A stretch of DNA of 64,000 nucleotides, from the NCBI GenBank assembly GCA_021819085.1, contig JAKASJ010000001.1:186001-250000 (forward strand). Reading direction: 5' to 3'. How positions within the stretch are numbered: the stretch's first letter is position 1; each line of letters begins with the position of its first letter. The notes beneath the pieces are model-generated. The model was not told the DNA's origin. It was given only the letters and a program-made list of their open reading frames with translations, and searched no databases. This document shows, one piece after another, positions 1-9,533 of this stretch. A program made the position numbers and the translations under genes. Source of the stretch: Pseudomonadota bacterium (lineage in GTDB: Bacteria > Pseudomonadota > Gammaproteobacteria > Acidiferrobacterales > UBA6901).

Positions 1-857
1 ACACCTGCGGATGCAACATTACACCCGGAAACCGGCATCTGGTGGCAAACGGCGGAACGCTGTCCCGGACCGAGGACGGCAAGGCTGCCGTGACGGTGCT
101 CAGAAGTCTTCTGGATGAGAACGATCTGCAGGCACGCCACAACCGGGAGCATTTCGACCGGCATGGAGTCCTGGCCGTCAATCTCATGTCATCGCCGGGT
201 TCCGGCAAGACTGCGCTGCTGGAGGCGACCATCGATGCATTGCGCCATGAATTCAGGTTGGCCGTAATTGAGGGCGATCTCGAGACCGAAAACGACGCAC
301 AACGCGTGCGCGCCAAGGGCGTACCCGCCGTTCAGATCACAACCGGAAGTGCCTGTCATCTGGACGCGCACATGGTGCACGATGCACTGCATCTTCTGCC
401 GCTCGAAGGAATCGACATCGTCTTCATCGAGAATGTCGGAAATCTCGTCTGCCCGGCCAGCTTCGATCTCGGCCATCACCGCAACGTCACACTGCTCTCT
501 GTCACCGAGGGCGACGACAAGCCCGCCAAGTATCCGGTGATGTTCCGCGCCGCTGATCTGATGCTGCTCACCAAGATCGATCTGCTCGCGGTCCTCGACG
601 ATTTCGATCCGCAGCACGCCGAGGCGGCATTGCGCCAGCTGGCCAGCAGGGCGCCGACAATCCGGCTTTCCGTGCGCTCCCACGAGGGCCTGGACGCCTG
701 GACCGCCTGGCTGCGGCGCGAGCTCAGCGCACAGCGCCAGCGCGTCGCGCAACACGACAGTGCGCACCCCGCGGTCCAGCCCGACGGCCGCCGTCTGCAT
801 CCCAGGACGGCGGCGACCGCCCGCCCGGGATACGTGTTTCTGCCGGCAAAACCCTGA
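1..857 (+). CDS. hypB: Hydrogenase nickel incorporation GTPase HypB (5' end outside window)
   Basis: GTPase that delivers nickel to the [NiFe]-hydrogenase large subunit in the cytoplasm. The frame is open to the window edge and its first codons read T-C-G-C, which matches the family's N-terminal metal motif (MCxxCGC), so the true start lies only a few codons upstream; the GTG at 42 is internal. The P-loop SSPGSGKT follows after a short linker with no His-rich stretch. Other family signatures are the CHLDA and NVGNLVCPASFDLG segments (G-domain metal site and G3 region) and TKIDLL (guanine specificity). The last roughly 45 residues, rich in Arg, Ala and Pro, extend beyond the usual end of the G domain. 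hypF and hypE follow downstream, but an opposite-strand gene lies between, so hypB probably ends the preceding operon. Confidence 0.95.
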   Translation, partial: TCGCNITPGNRHLVANGGTLSRTEDGKAAVTVLRSLLDENDLQARHNREHFDRHGVLAVNLMSSPGSGKTALLEATIDALRHEFRLAVIEGDLETENDAQRVRAKGVPAVQITTGSACHLDAHMVHDALHLLPLEGIDIVFIENVGNLVCPASFDLGHHRNVTLLSVTEGDDKPAKYPVMFRAADLMLLTKIDLLAVLDDFDPQHAEAALRQLASRAPTIRLSVRSHEGLDAWTAWLRRELSAQRQRVAQHDSAHPAVQPDGRRLHPRTAATARPGYVFLPAKP

Positions 858-1134
858 ACCCCCGCCCGGTTGCACATCGCCCGGTATCCGGCGAGTCCGA
901 CCCGGGTTGTTACAGGCCGACAGGTTCCGTTGGCGCGGCTTCATCAGTCAACCCGGAATAGAAATGTCCTCTTTTGGGCAACTATAGAAGAAGAGATGTT
1001 CCTTTCCCTGCCGGGTAACCAGGAAGAACCCGGCGAAGGCGGAGCTCGAACACGGGACGCGCCCGGAATCCGGGACCTCGCGACCGGTACCGTATGCCCC
1101 GGTCACGGGAACACTGGGCGGGCCGGGCTGCCTG

Positions 1135-1881
1135 TTACGACGCGCTGCCGAAAGAAGCGGCGAGTTGCACGGCGCAGCGCTGTGTCATCTTACTGGTAAT
1201 CTGTTTCAGCAGCGCACCATTGCGGGCCTTCAGTTCAGACACCGTGGGCGCCGTCCGTTCGTGCCGTGTCTCGACCTTGCACACATGCTGCCACAGCGTT
1301 TTTCCGCTTGCGAGATCTACCAGGCGCGCGCGCAGCACGTACATCGTCTTCAGATGGCTTGGAGACAACGGGTAATACAGCATTTGCCAGGACCCGCGAC
1401 TGACGTCGAGCACGAGTCCCCGCTGGCCGAACGTCGCCCGCAAATCTGCAACGTGGTCCGTCTTCAGGCCGTGCGCTCCGGCAGTGACGTGGTTGAGCTG
1501 ATCGCGTTGCTGCAACGCTGCCGCGAGATTGTTTTCGACGAGCCCGCTAGGATTCGGAACATGGTACCGCACGATCCAGCGCTGCCCTGCCTTAAGCCCG
1601 GCAATTGCCCCGAATGCACCGAACGCTGCCCTGCCCATCGTCATCACCAGAAAGGTGGGTTTCGCGACGTGTGTGGAATAGACGGGTGCCGCGTGCCGTA
1701 CCGTACTTAATTCGGTGGGTTGCATCTGGATCGATGGCGGCGCGCAAGCCGTCAGAAGTGCGGCGGCTCCCGCCGCCGCGAGTGCTGCACGGCCTGCCCT
1801 TGACCTACGAGGGGTTCCCGCGCATCCGCGGCCAGATGATTGGAAACCGAGCGACGAACGCGGATCGGCAATGTGTGCCAT
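1135..1881 (-). CDS. Predicted lipoprotein, unknown function
   Basis: A 248-residue protein that I do not recognise. The ATG at 1881 is chosen because GGGAGA lies just upstream; the open frame continues further 5' without a better site. The N-terminus is Arg-rich, followed by an Ala/Leu core and the lipobox LLTAC (about residues 40-45), so it is probably lipidated and anchored on the periplasmic side. The mature part shows mixed alpha/beta character with a segment reading VLRARLVDLASGKTLWQHVC, reminiscent of periplasmic lipoproteins that bind other envelope components, but that is only an impression. It is convergent with hypB and divergent from the EamA permease. Confidence 0.75.
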   Translation of the reverse strand: MAHIADPRSSLGFQSSGRGCAGTPRRSRAGRAALAAAGAAALLTACAPPSIQMQPTELSTVRHAAPVYSTHVAKPTFLVMTMGRAAFGAFGAIAGLKAGQRWIVRYHVPNPSGLVENNLAAALQQRDQLNHVTAGAHGLKTDHVADLRATFGQRGLVLDVSRGSWQMLYYPLSPSHLKTMYVLRARLVDLASGKTLWQHVCKVETRHERTAPTVSELKARNGALLKQITSKMTQRCAVQLAASFGSAS

Positions 1882-2292
1882 GTTTTCTCCCAAGTTTGTT
1901 GTTATTGTCGGGTCAAGTGAACGACCGTCGGTGCATCCACGGCCATGAGAGGAGTCTAGCAGCAGAATGTGGGCTCGCAAGCCACCGCTGTCAGGCTGGT
2001 TGATAACTTTATCCATTTCAGGAAATGCTGCCGGGTAAATGACCGGCGCGGTACCGGCAGCTGCCCGGCCCGTTTCCGGCCCGCTTTCAATAACAACAGC
2101 TCGTGAGGTTTGTACTTCGGGAAAATTGGGAACATTACGACCTCGGGCTGACACGCGGCTTCATCGCCTTGACAGGGTCCGGCGCAACGGCAAGACTATT
2201 TTGCGCAGGCCGGCAGTCTGTCCCGGGACAAGCTGCATGCCGATTGCGGCCCGCGGGCCACTCACACCTTTCCGCCCTTTTTGAATTTATTC
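1882..2292. other. Intergenic region between divergent genes
   Basis: About 410 bases separating the lipoprotein gene from the EamA permease gene. It must carry both divergent promoters. I see short overlapping open frames on the plus strand, but none has a ribosome binding site or protein-like composition, and no clear hairpin or -10/-35 pair stands out. Confidence 0.5.
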
Positions 2293-3267
2293 ATGACTTC
2301 ACCTGCCCGCCTAGCGGCCACTATCTGCCATAGCGCACGCTCGCATGTCACACAGCGGGCTGCCAGACATCCACGGCTTGCCGCCGCAGGCGCACTCACC
2401 CTGCTGTCTCTGATATGGGGATACAACTGGGTCGTGATCAAACTCGCGCTGCGCTATGCGAGCCCGTTTGACTTTGCCTCATTGCGCACGCTTCTCGCCG
2501 CCGTGTGCCTGTTTATCATTCTGGCCGCGTTGCGCCGGCCGCTGCGCCCGAAAGAGCCGCTCGGTCTCGCCTGGCTCGGGCTGTTGCAGACGACAGGCTT
2601 CATCGGGTTTACCATGTGGGCACTGGTAAGCGGTGCCGTCGGCAAGACCGCGGTACTGGCCTATACAATGCCGTTCTGGGTTATCGTGCTCGCCAAGCTT
2701 GTGCTCGGCGAGCGCATCGACGGCATACAGCGGCTCGCCGTCATGCTGGCACTATTCGGCCTGATCATGGTGCTGGCCCCCTGGCGTTCGCATGGGAGGA
2801 TCGAAAGCGACCTGCTCGCCATCGGTGCCGGGATTTTCTGGGCAGCGGGCACGCTGTACGCCAAGATACTGCGCCGCCGGGCGCGTTTCGATCTGCTATC
2901 ACTTACCGCATGGCAGATGCTGTTCGGCGCCATCGGGCTCACGGTCGTCGCAGTGCTTCTGCCTCACGCGCCGGTGCACTGGAACAGGGAGTTCATCGGC
3001 GCGCTGGCCTATAACGTGATTCTGGGAAACGCACTCGCCTGGGTCCTGTGGCTGTACGCGCTCGACAGACTTCCGGCCGGAGTCGCGAGCCTTGGAACGC
3101 TTGCCACACCCGTCATCAGCGTGCTGGCGGCGGCGCTGCAGCTCGGCGAAATACCGGATACGCCGGCGATCGTCGGCATGCTGTTGATCGGGTCGGCCTT
3201 GACGCTCATCTCGCTGCACGCCATCCGCAAGCATAGACGCGTGGGCTCGACTTTCGGTCAGGAATAA
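2293..3267 (+). CDS. EamA/DMT-family transporter
   Basis: Inner-membrane permease of the drug/metabolite transporter superfamily, 324 residues from the ATG at 2293 (a TTG at 2281 is in frame but less likely). Ten hydrophobic segments are arranged as two homologous EamA halves. The first half has the typical LLSLIWGYNWVVIKLAL opening and the second ends with LGTLATPVISVLAA and the GMLLIGSALTL helix. The substrate cannot be told from sequence; relatives export amino acids, metabolites or drugs. The methyltransferase gene starts 4 bases after its stop, so the two are probably cotranscribed. Confidence 0.88.
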   Translation: MTSPARLAATICHSARSHVTQRAARHPRLAAAGALTLLSLIWGYNWVVIKLALRYASPFDFASLRTLLAAVCLFIILAALRRPLRPKEPLGLAWLGLLQTTGFIGFTMWALVSGAVGKTAVLAYTMPFWVIVLAKLVLGERIDGIQRLAVMLALFGLIMVLAPWRSHGRIESDLLAIGAGIFWAAGTLYAKILRRRARFDLLSLTAWQMLFGAIGLTVVAVLLPHAPVHWNREFIGALAYNVILGNALAWVLWLYALDRLPAGVASLGTLATPVISVLAAALQLGEIPDTPAIVGMLLIGSALTLISLHAIRKHRRVGSTFGQE

Positions 3268-3271
3268 AAAG

Positions 3272-4024
3272 GTGAAATCCTCCGGATTCAGCGATCACTT
3301 CTCGTCCGTTTCGGCAACCTACGCGCTGCACCGGCCGCGCTATCCACGCGAGCTGTTCGCCTATCTCGCCGCGCTTGCTCCGGCGCGCACCTGCGCCTGG
3401 GATTGCGCCACCGGAAACGGTCAGGCGGCGATCGGGCTCGCGGAATTTTTCGACGTTGTGACCGCCACCGATGCCAGCCCCTCGCAGATCGAAAACGCGC
3501 TGGCGCATGCACGTGTACATTACCGTGTCGCACCGGCGGAAAATCCGGGACTCGACCACCGATCCGTCGACCTCATCAGCGTCGCCCAGGCCCTGCACTG
3601 GTTTGATCTGCCACGGTTCTACACGCAGGCACGCTACGCACTCATCGAGGGCGGTGTGCTGGCAGCGTGGTGCTACAGCCTATGCCGCATCAGCGCTCGG
3701 ATCGACGCCGTCATCGATGCCCTCTACTGCGATATCCTCGGACCGTATTGGCCTGTGGAACGCAACCATATCGATAATGCCTACAATTCCATCGACTTTC
3801 CGTACGATCGCATATCCGTTCCACGATTCGAAATACGTGCACACTGGCGTCTCGGTGAGATCGTTGGCTATCTGCGTACCTGGTCGGCTGCGCAGCGCTA
3901 TGCCCGTGAGACCGGCCGCGATCCGATCGACGCGGTGCGGACCGCTCTGATCGGGGAATGGGGCGATCCCGACGGACTCCACACGGTAGTCTGGCCGATC
4001 CATCTGCTTGCCGGTCGCGCCTGA
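3272..4024 (+). CDS. Class I SAM-dependent methyltransferase
   Basis: Soluble methyltransferase of 250 residues with a Methyltransf_11-type Rossmann fold. The SAM-binding motif I reads DCATGNGQA near residue 45. It is followed by the acidic strand end VTATDAS and by VDLISVAQALHWFD, a segment typical of this group. The GTG at 3272 is preceded by the purine-rich AGGAATAAAAAG and sits 4 bases after the permease stop. The substrate is unknown; members range from trans-aconitate to small-metabolite methyltransferases. Its placement just before hypF looks like operon sharing rather than a role in hydrogenase maturation. Confidence 0.85.
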   Translation: MKSSGFSDHFSSVSATYALHRPRYPRELFAYLAALAPARTCAWDCATGNGQAAIGLAEFFDVVTATDASPSQIENALAHARVHYRVAPAENPGLDHRSVDLISVAQALHWFDLPRFYTQARYALIEGGVLAAWCYSLCRISARIDAVIDALYCDILGPYWPVERNHIDNAYNSIDFPYDRISVPRFEIRAHWRLGEIVGYLRTWSAAQRYARETGRDPIDAVRTALIGEWGDPDGLHTVVWPIHLLAGRA

Positions 4025-4197
4025 TCCGCGGTTGACGGCTGACGCCCGCGAAGGCAAAGATTGGCTTTTCCGGAGCGCCACAATCCCGGCCGGCCTGCGT
4101 TCGGTGAGCATGAAAAAAATTCGCGCCAGAGAATCGGAAATTGCCGCTACCGGGCAACCTGCTGCCGGTTATGCGGTGGCACAGCGCCGGCGATAGC

Positions 4198-6504
4198 ATG
4201 CACGACGATTCTCGACCCGCGCCGGCCGGTTCGTCCCCGCAACAGATTGTCGCGAGGCGCTGGATGCTGGGCGGTCGCGTTCAGGCGGTCGGATTCCGCC
4301 CCTTCGTCTACCGCACGGCGCACCGCCACGGACTTTCCGGCTGGGTCAGAAACCGCGGTGGACAGGTCGAAATTCTGGCGCAGGGGACGCTTGCCGCGAT
4401 TGATGAATTCGCCGCCGCGCTGCTGGCCGAGGCGCCGCCCTTGGCGCAACCCGCGCTGCTTTCGGTCGAGGATACCCTGCCCGGTCCTTTGCAGGCGTTC
4501 ACCATCCTGGAAAGCGATGATCGATCGAGCGCTCCCATCCATGTTCCGCCCGATTACTTCGCCTGCAACGACTGCCTGAGCGAAATGCAGGATCCCGGCA
4601 ACCGGCGCTACCGCTATCCCTTCATCAACTGCACGCAGTGCGGTCCCCGCTACACCCTGATCCGGAGCCTGCCCTACGACCGGGCCAACACGACAATGGC
4701 CGGGTTCGCGCTGTGCGACGCGTGCTGGCACGAGTACCAGGATCCGCGAGACCGCCGCTTCCACGCCGAACCGATAGCCTGTCCCGCCTGCGGCCCGGCC
4801 GTGGAATTCCGCGTCCCGGGCGCACCCGTCGTGTCCGGGACACAGGCGGCCTTGGCGGCCGGCGTTGCAGCGCTCCAATCCGGGCAGATCGTTGCTGTAA
4901 AGGGCGTGGGCGGCTATCACCTCATGTGCGACGCGCTCAATGCCACCGTTGTCAAGCGCCTGCGCCTGCGTAAGCCACGTCCACACAAGCCGTTTGCCGT
5001 GATGTTTCCGCTGCGCGGCAGGGACGGCCTGGATGCCGTACGCGAGGCCGTGACGCTCGATGATGAGTCGGCCCGCTGGCTGCGCTCGCCAATGCGCCCG
5101 ATCGTGCTGTGCCGGAAGAAAACCGCCAGTCCGCTCGGCATCGAAATCGCCCCCGGTCTGAGCGAAATAGGCGTCATGCTGCCTTATAGTCCGCTGCATC
5201 ACGTTCTGCTCGCCGACCTCGATGCCCCGGTGGTGGCCACTTCCGCCAACGTGAGCGGCGAACCCGTTCTGACCGAACGCGCCCTACTGGAAGAGCGTCT
5301 GGGGCAGGTCGTCGACGCCGGCCTGCACCACAACCGTCCGATCGAGCGCCCGGCGGATGACGCCGTATACCGCGTCATCGCGCAGCGGCCGCGGCCGCTG
5401 CGCCTCGGACGCGGCGGCGCGCCCCTGGAACGCCGGCTGCCGCTGCGCCTGGAGCGGCCGCTGCTGGCCGTCGGCGGCCACGCCAAGAACACGGTGGCGA
5501 TCGCCTGGGAAGACCGCGTTGTGATCTCGCCACACATCGGCGACCTCGGCTCGCCGCACAGCCTCGCCGTCTTCGAACGGACGGTGGCCGACCTTCAGGC
5601 ACTCTATCGCGTTGAAGCATCTGCGGTGGTATGCGATGCCCATCCCGGCTATGGCAGTACACGCTGGGCAAAACGGTGTGGCCTGCCACTGGCCGAGATA
5701 TACCATCACCACGCACACGCCTCGGCTCTTGCCGGAGAGTTCCCCGAGGCGGGCGCCTGGCTCACGTTCACCTGGGACGGTGCCGGTTATGGAGAAGACG
5801 GGACACTGTGGGGCGGAGAGGCACTGCTCGGCCGCCCCGGTGCATGGCGGCGGGTGGTACGAATGCGGCCGTTTCATCTGCCGGGGGGTGAGTACGCGGC
5901 GCGCCAGCCGTGGCGCAGCGCGGCGGCGCTTTGCTGGGAAACCGGAAACGCCTGGGACTCCTGCCCCGAAGACACGACGCTGCTGTTTGCGGCGTGGCAG
6001 CGGCATCTCAACAGCCCGATGACCACCGCCGCCGGAAGGCTTTTCGATGCGGCTGCCTCATTCACCGGATTGCTTCATCATGCAAGCTTCGAGGGTCAGG
6101 GCCCCATGTATCTCGAGGCGGCGTGCGCCGCATCCGCGGAGATGGTCGTCCTTCCGCTGCGGCGCGCAGCACAAGGGCTGTGGGAGTGCGACTGGGGGCC
6201 GCTGGTACCCTACCTTAGCGATGCCACGCTGCCGGTGGCGCAGCGCGCAGCCGGCTTCCACGCGAGTCTTGCCCATTCTCTGGCACAGCAGGCTCGCGCA
6301 CTGCGGCTCGAGCACCGCATCGATGCCGTCGGGCTTACCGGCGGAGTGTTTCAAAACCGTGTGCTGACCGAGCATGCCTGCGCTTTATTGCAGAACGACG
6401 GCTTCAAGGTATACCTTGCACGCGACATCCCGTGCAATGACGCTGGAGTCAGCTTCGGCCAGATCGTGGAGCGTCAGGCGCAGCTGGCCGGGCACAGCCG
6501 GTAG
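4198..6504 (+). CDS. hypF: Carbamoyltransferase HypF
   Basis: Makes the cyanide-ligand precursor for [NiFe]-hydrogenase: it converts carbamoyl phosphate and ATP to carbamoyl-adenylate and passes the carbamoyl group to the C-terminal Cys of HypE. Visible domain order in 768 residues: acylphosphatase-like domain with GRVQAVGFRPFVYR and WVRNRGG (about 20-105); two zinc-finger loops of CxxC-x18-CxxC form (about 120-195); a YrdC-like domain with VKGVGGYHLMCDA (about 215-395); and a Kae1-like C-terminal domain with the metal-binding HHHAHA and the GLTGGVFQN segment. The ATG at 4198 gives a normal family length; an upstream TTG would add 19 unconvincing residues. hypE starts 38 bases after the stop. 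Confidence 0.96.
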   Translation: MHDDSRPAPAGSSPQQIVARRWMLGGRVQAVGFRPFVYRTAHRHGLSGWVRNRGGQVEILAQGTLAAIDEFAAALLAEAPPLAQPALLSVEDTLPGPLQAFTILESDDRSSAPIHVPPDYFACNDCLSEMQDPGNRRYRYPFINCTQCGPRYTLIRSLPYDRANTTMAGFALCDACWHEYQDPRDRRFHAEPIACPACGPAVEFRVPGAPVVSGTQAALAAGVAALQSGQIVAVKGVGGYHLMCDALNATVVKRLRLRKPRPHKPFAVMFPLRGRDGLDAVREAVTLDDESARWLRSPMRPIVLCRKKTASPLGIEIAPGLSEIGVMLPYSPLHHVLLADLDAPVVATSANVSGEPVLTERALLEERLGQVVDAGLHHNRPIERPADDAVYRVIAQRPRPLRLGRGGAPLERRLPLRLERPLLAVGGHAKNTVAIAWEDRVVISPHIGDLGSPHSLAVFERTVADLQALYRVEASAVVCDAHPGYGSTRWAKRCGLPLAEIYHHHAHASALAGEFPEAGAWLTFTWDGAGYGEDGTLWGGEALLGRPGAWRRVVRMRPFHLPGGEYAARQPWRSAAALCWETGNAWDSCPEDTTLLFAAWQRHLNSPMTTAAGRLFDAAASFTGLLHHASFEGQGPMYLEAACAASAEMVVLPLRRAAQGLWECDWGPLVPYLSDATLPVAQRAAGFHASLAHSLAQQARALRLEHRIDAVGLTGGVFQNRVLTEHACALLQNDGFKVYLARDIPCNDAGVSFGQIVERQAQLAGHSR

Positions 6505-6541
6505 GATCACAACATTCATCGGGCAACGCGGCGGCACCGAC

Positions 6542-7561
6542 ATGAAATCGGATAAAACCGGGGAAACCCACATATCCCTGGCGCATGGTAATGGCGGGCG
6601 TTTCATGCGCGAGCTGATCGAACAGGTGTTTGCGCATCACCTGTCGAATCCGCTGCTCGACATCCGGGCCGACGCCGCACCTGTGCCGGTCAGGACAGGA
6701 GAGATCATGATCACCACGGACGGATTCACCGTCCAGCCGCTGGAATTTCCCGGTGGCGACATCGGCTCGCTTGCGGTCCACGGTACCGTCAACGATCTCG
6801 CTGTGTCCGGCGCCGCCCCGCTTTATCTCAGCCTCAGCACGTTCATAGAGGAAGGCATGGAAATCGCCCAACTCGAACGCATCGTGGCCAGCCTCGGCCG
6901 CGCGGCGGCTTCATCCGGCGTGCAGGTCGTTGCCGGCGACACCAAGGTGGTGCGCCGCGGCGAAGGCGGCGGACTCTACATCGCTGTCACGGGCGTGGGG
7001 GTCCGTCCGCCAGGACTGTCACTGGGCATGCAGCACATCCGGGAGGGCGATGCCATAATCGTGAGCGGACCCGTCGGAGACCATGGAATTGCGGTAATGC
7101 TTGCCCGCGAGCAGTTCGGACTGCGCAGCGACCTTCAGTCCGACGCCGCCAGCGTGCTGCCGCTCACCAGCGCACTGCTGCCCATGGCAGGACTGCGATT
7201 CATGCGCGATCCGACGCGCGGCGGACTGGCCACGGTCGCACACGAAATCAGCCGCGCCACCGGCCTGGGCGTGCGTTTGCACGAACAGCAAATACCGGTG
7301 CGCGAGACGGTGCGCTCGGTATGCGAAACGCTTGGCTTTGACCCCTTGTATCTCGCCTGCGAAGGTCGCGTGGTGGCTGTGGTTGCCGCCGACGAGGCCG
7401 CGGCGGCGCTTGCCGCCTGGCGCAGTCTGCCGCAGGGAGGGCTCGCCGCTATCATAGGAAGGACGGAAGGGACGCGGCCACAGGTTGTCATGGAGACCGC
7501 ACTCGGAGGAGAGCGCTTTGTTGAAGAACTCGAAGACGACCCGCTGCCGCGCATCTGCTGA
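6542..7561 (+). CDS. hypE: Hydrogenase expression/formation protein HypE
   Basis: AIR-synthase-fold ATPase that dehydrates the thiocarbamate on its own C-terminal Cys to thiocyanate, the source of the CN ligands of [NiFe]-hydrogenase. The 339-residue product begins with the family opening (LAHGNGGRFMRELI), contains the ATP-binding TTDGFTVQPLEFPGGDIG and VAGDTKVV segments, and ends exactly in PRIC, the hallmark carbamoylated tail. The ATG at 6542 removes an upstream extension that overlaps the end of hypF. HypA, HypC and HypD are not in the window and presumably lie before hypB. Confidence 0.96.
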   Translation: MKSDKTGETHISLAHGNGGRFMRELIEQVFAHHLSNPLLDIRADAAPVPVRTGEIMITTDGFTVQPLEFPGGDIGSLAVHGTVNDLAVSGAAPLYLSLSTFIEEGMEIAQLERIVASLGRAAASSGVQVVAGDTKVVRRGEGGGLYIAVTGVGVRPPGLSLGMQHIREGDAIIVSGPVGDHGIAVMLAREQFGLRSDLQSDAASVLPLTSALLPMAGLRFMRDPTRGGLATVAHEISRATGLGVRLHEQQIPVRETVRSVCETLGFDPLYLACEGRVVAVVAADEAAAALAAWRSLPQGGLAAIIGRTEGTRPQVVMETALGGERFVEELEDDPLPRIC

Positions 7562-7643
7562 CCGGCCATATCCGCGACGTGCGGCGTGCCAGCGCACGGG
7601 CGTGCGGTTTCACTCGATGTGGCACTCACGCTAGAATCAGGCG

Positions 7644-8345
7644 ATGAAGGAAATTCTGATTTTCCGCCACGCGGCCGGCGAAGGGCCGGGCTACTTTTCC
7701 AGATTCCTGGACCGGCACAGTCTGCGCTACCGCATGGTCCGAATAGACCGGAATGAGCCGGTACCTGCAAACATCGACGACAGCGCCGCACTCGTGCTCA
7801 TGGGCGGACCGATGAGCGTCAATGATCCCCTCCCCTGGATCCCGCAGGTCCTCCGGCTGATCGGCGAGGCGATGGCTGCCGACCGGCCAGTGCTCGGCCA
7901 CTGTCTCGGGGGACAACTACTGAGCAAGGCACTGGGGGGCACGGTCACATCCAACGCGGTGCGCGAAATCGGCTGGTTTCCCGTTCGGCGCGAGGCAAAT
8001 GCCGAGGCGGATGACTGGCTCGACGGGCTCGCACCCGAATTCGAAGCCTTCCACTGGCACGGAGAGACATTCACGATCCCGCAGGGGGGCAGTCGCATCC
8101 TGTCCAGCAATGCCTGCGCCAATCAGGGATTCGTCATCGGAAAGGCGCTCGGCCTGCAGTGTCACGTGGAAATGCTGCCCCGGATGGTTCATGACTGGGC
8201 CCGGATCGGGCGGGAGGAGATTGCCCGACCTTCGGACACCGTCCAGAGCGCCGACCAAATGGCCGAGGCACTGGAAGAACGCATCGGTCGCCTGCATCGG
8301 GTGGCGGATGTCCTTTACACCCGCTGGATGCGGGGCCTGACCTGA
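7644..8345 (+). CDS. Class I glutamine amidotransferase (GMP synthase-like)
   Basis: A stand-alone GATase1 domain of 233 residues. The nucleophile elbow GHCLGGQ (Cys near residue 93), the FHWHGE segment and the late QCHVEM with its catalytic His-x-Glu form the expected triad. MGGPMSVND is the typical oxyanion-strand loop. Such free-standing proteins are often labelled GMP synthase-like, but they lack the ATP-pyrophosphatase half of GuaA. Some act as gamma-glutamyl hydrolases or transferases, so the substrate is open. It lies 82 bases after hypE in the same direction. Confidence 0.88.
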   Translation: MKEILIFRHAAGEGPGYFSRFLDRHSLRYRMVRIDRNEPVPANIDDSAALVLMGGPMSVNDPLPWIPQVLRLIGEAMAADRPVLGHCLGGQLLSKALGGTVTSNAVREIGWFPVRREANAEADDWLDGLAPEFEAFHWHGETFTIPQGGSRILSSNACANQGFVIGKALGLQCHVEMLPRMVHDWARIGREEIARPSDTVQSADQMAEALEERIGRLHRVADVLYTRWMRGLT

Positions 8346-8473
8346 ACACCGCGGAGCGCCGGCTGCTCCTGCCTCGCAGCACTGGGCACGCAATGCACCC
8401 GCCCACGGCAACCGTGCCGCTCGCAGCTGCACCCGGGATTCCGCCAGCACCGCTCCAGGAGTAACCCAAGAAC

Positions 8474-9436
8474 ATGGCTGCCGTGACGACCGCCCTACGT
8501 ATCGGCATCGACCTGGGCGGCACAAAAACCGAAGGAATCCTTATGGACAGGCGCGGAGACATCCTGGTGCGCGAACGCCGGGCCACTCCGCAGCACGCGG
8601 GTTACCGTGCCATCCTTGAGAATGTCCGTGACCTGGTTCGCGACCTCGAGCGACATGCCGCCAGTCCCTGCTGCGTGGGAATCGGCACCCCGGGATCGGT
8701 CTGTGCGCGCACCGGGCTGCTGAAGAATTCCAACACCGTCTGTCTCAACGGCCAACCGATCGCCCGCGACCTGGAAACCCTGCTCGGCCGGCCGCTGCGG
8801 ATTGCAAACGACGCAAACTGCTTTGCGCTGAGTGAAGCGATTGATGGCGCCGGCCACGGCCACCCGGTCGTATTCGGCGTCATCCTCGGCACCGGCGTCG
8901 GTGGCGGCATCGTTGTCCACGGCCAGCTCCTGGAAGGACTGCAGCGCATAGCCGGCGAATGGGGTCACAACCTTCTCGATGCGCACGGACCGGCATGCTA
9001 CTGCGGCCGCCGCGGTTGCGTCGAAACCCTGCTGTCGGGACCCGGGCTCGAACGCGACTACACGGCGCAAGGCGCGCACGGACAGATCACCGATGTGTCC
9101 GTCGCCAGTGCAGAGCGCATGCCGCCCGATGCACGCGTAATCGTTGCGCGCGCGCACGCCGGAGAACAACGGGCCGAAGCGGCCATGCAGAGATATCTGG
9201 AGCGCTTTGGGCGCGCCCTGGCCACGGTGATAAATATTCTTGATCCCGATGCGGTAATCCTGGGCGGCGGGCTTTCCAATATCGCCCGGCTCTACGATGA
9301 AGGCCGCGCACAGGTCGCCAGGCACGTTTTCAATGACGAATTGCGAACCCTGATATTGCCGAACGTCCACGGCGACAGTTCCGGCGTGCGTGGTGCCGCA
9401 CGGCTGTGGCCTTTCGGTGCAGACCCGGGCGACTGA
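8474..9436 (+). CDS. mak: ROK-family sugar kinase, Mak (fructokinase) type
   Basis: Phosphorylates a hexose, most likely fructose, using ATP in the cytoplasm. The 320-residue protein has the ROK phosphate loop GIDLGGTKTEG at residues 10-20, the catalytic Asp in IANDANCFALSEA, the GTGVGGGIV loop, and a structural zinc site in CYCGRRGCVETL. The final GDSSGVRGAARLWP segment is characteristic of Mak rather than of NagK or NanK. The ATG at 8474 is preceded by CAGGAG about 14 bases upstream. It precedes, but is not obviously cotranscribed with, the small exported protein that follows. Confidence 0.88.
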   Translation: MAAVTTALRIGIDLGGTKTEGILMDRRGDILVRERRATPQHAGYRAILENVRDLVRDLERHAASPCCVGIGTPGSVCARTGLLKNSNTVCLNGQPIARDLETLLGRPLRIANDANCFALSEAIDGAGHGHPVVFGVILGTGVGGGIVVHGQLLEGLQRIAGEWGHNLLDAHGPACYCGRRGCVETLLSGPGLERDYTAQGAHGQITDVSVASAERMPPDARVIVARAHAGEQRAEAAMQRYLERFGRALATVINILDPDAVILGGGLSNIARLYDEGRAQVARHVFNDELRTLILPNVHGDSSGVRGAARLWPFGADPGD

Positions 9437-9445
9437 ACTCCGACT

Positions 9446-9459
9446 TTGACTGTGATCAA
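9446..9459 (+). promoter_or_regulatory. FNR/Anr-type operator in a class II promoter
   Basis: The sequence TTGAC-TGTG-ATCAA matches the FNR consensus TTGAT-N4-ATCAA at nine of ten fixed positions. A -10 element TATAAA lies at 9482-9487, which places the transcription start near 9494 and the operator centre at about -41.5, the standard class II activator position. There is no good -35 hexamer, as expected for an activated promoter. The downstream gene starts at 9534. Confidence 0.6.
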
Positions 9460-9533
9460 AGTTGCCTTCACTCCGGTCTGTTATAAAGTCTGCCAGCATT
9501 ACGGTACCTGGGCAGATCAACAAGGAGGCAGCA

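Noticed and set aside
1040-1115. Possible tRNA on the minus strand (a TTCGAGCT T-loop-like string)
   Set aside because: The five-base T-stem does not pair and no acceptor or anticodon arm can be folded around it.
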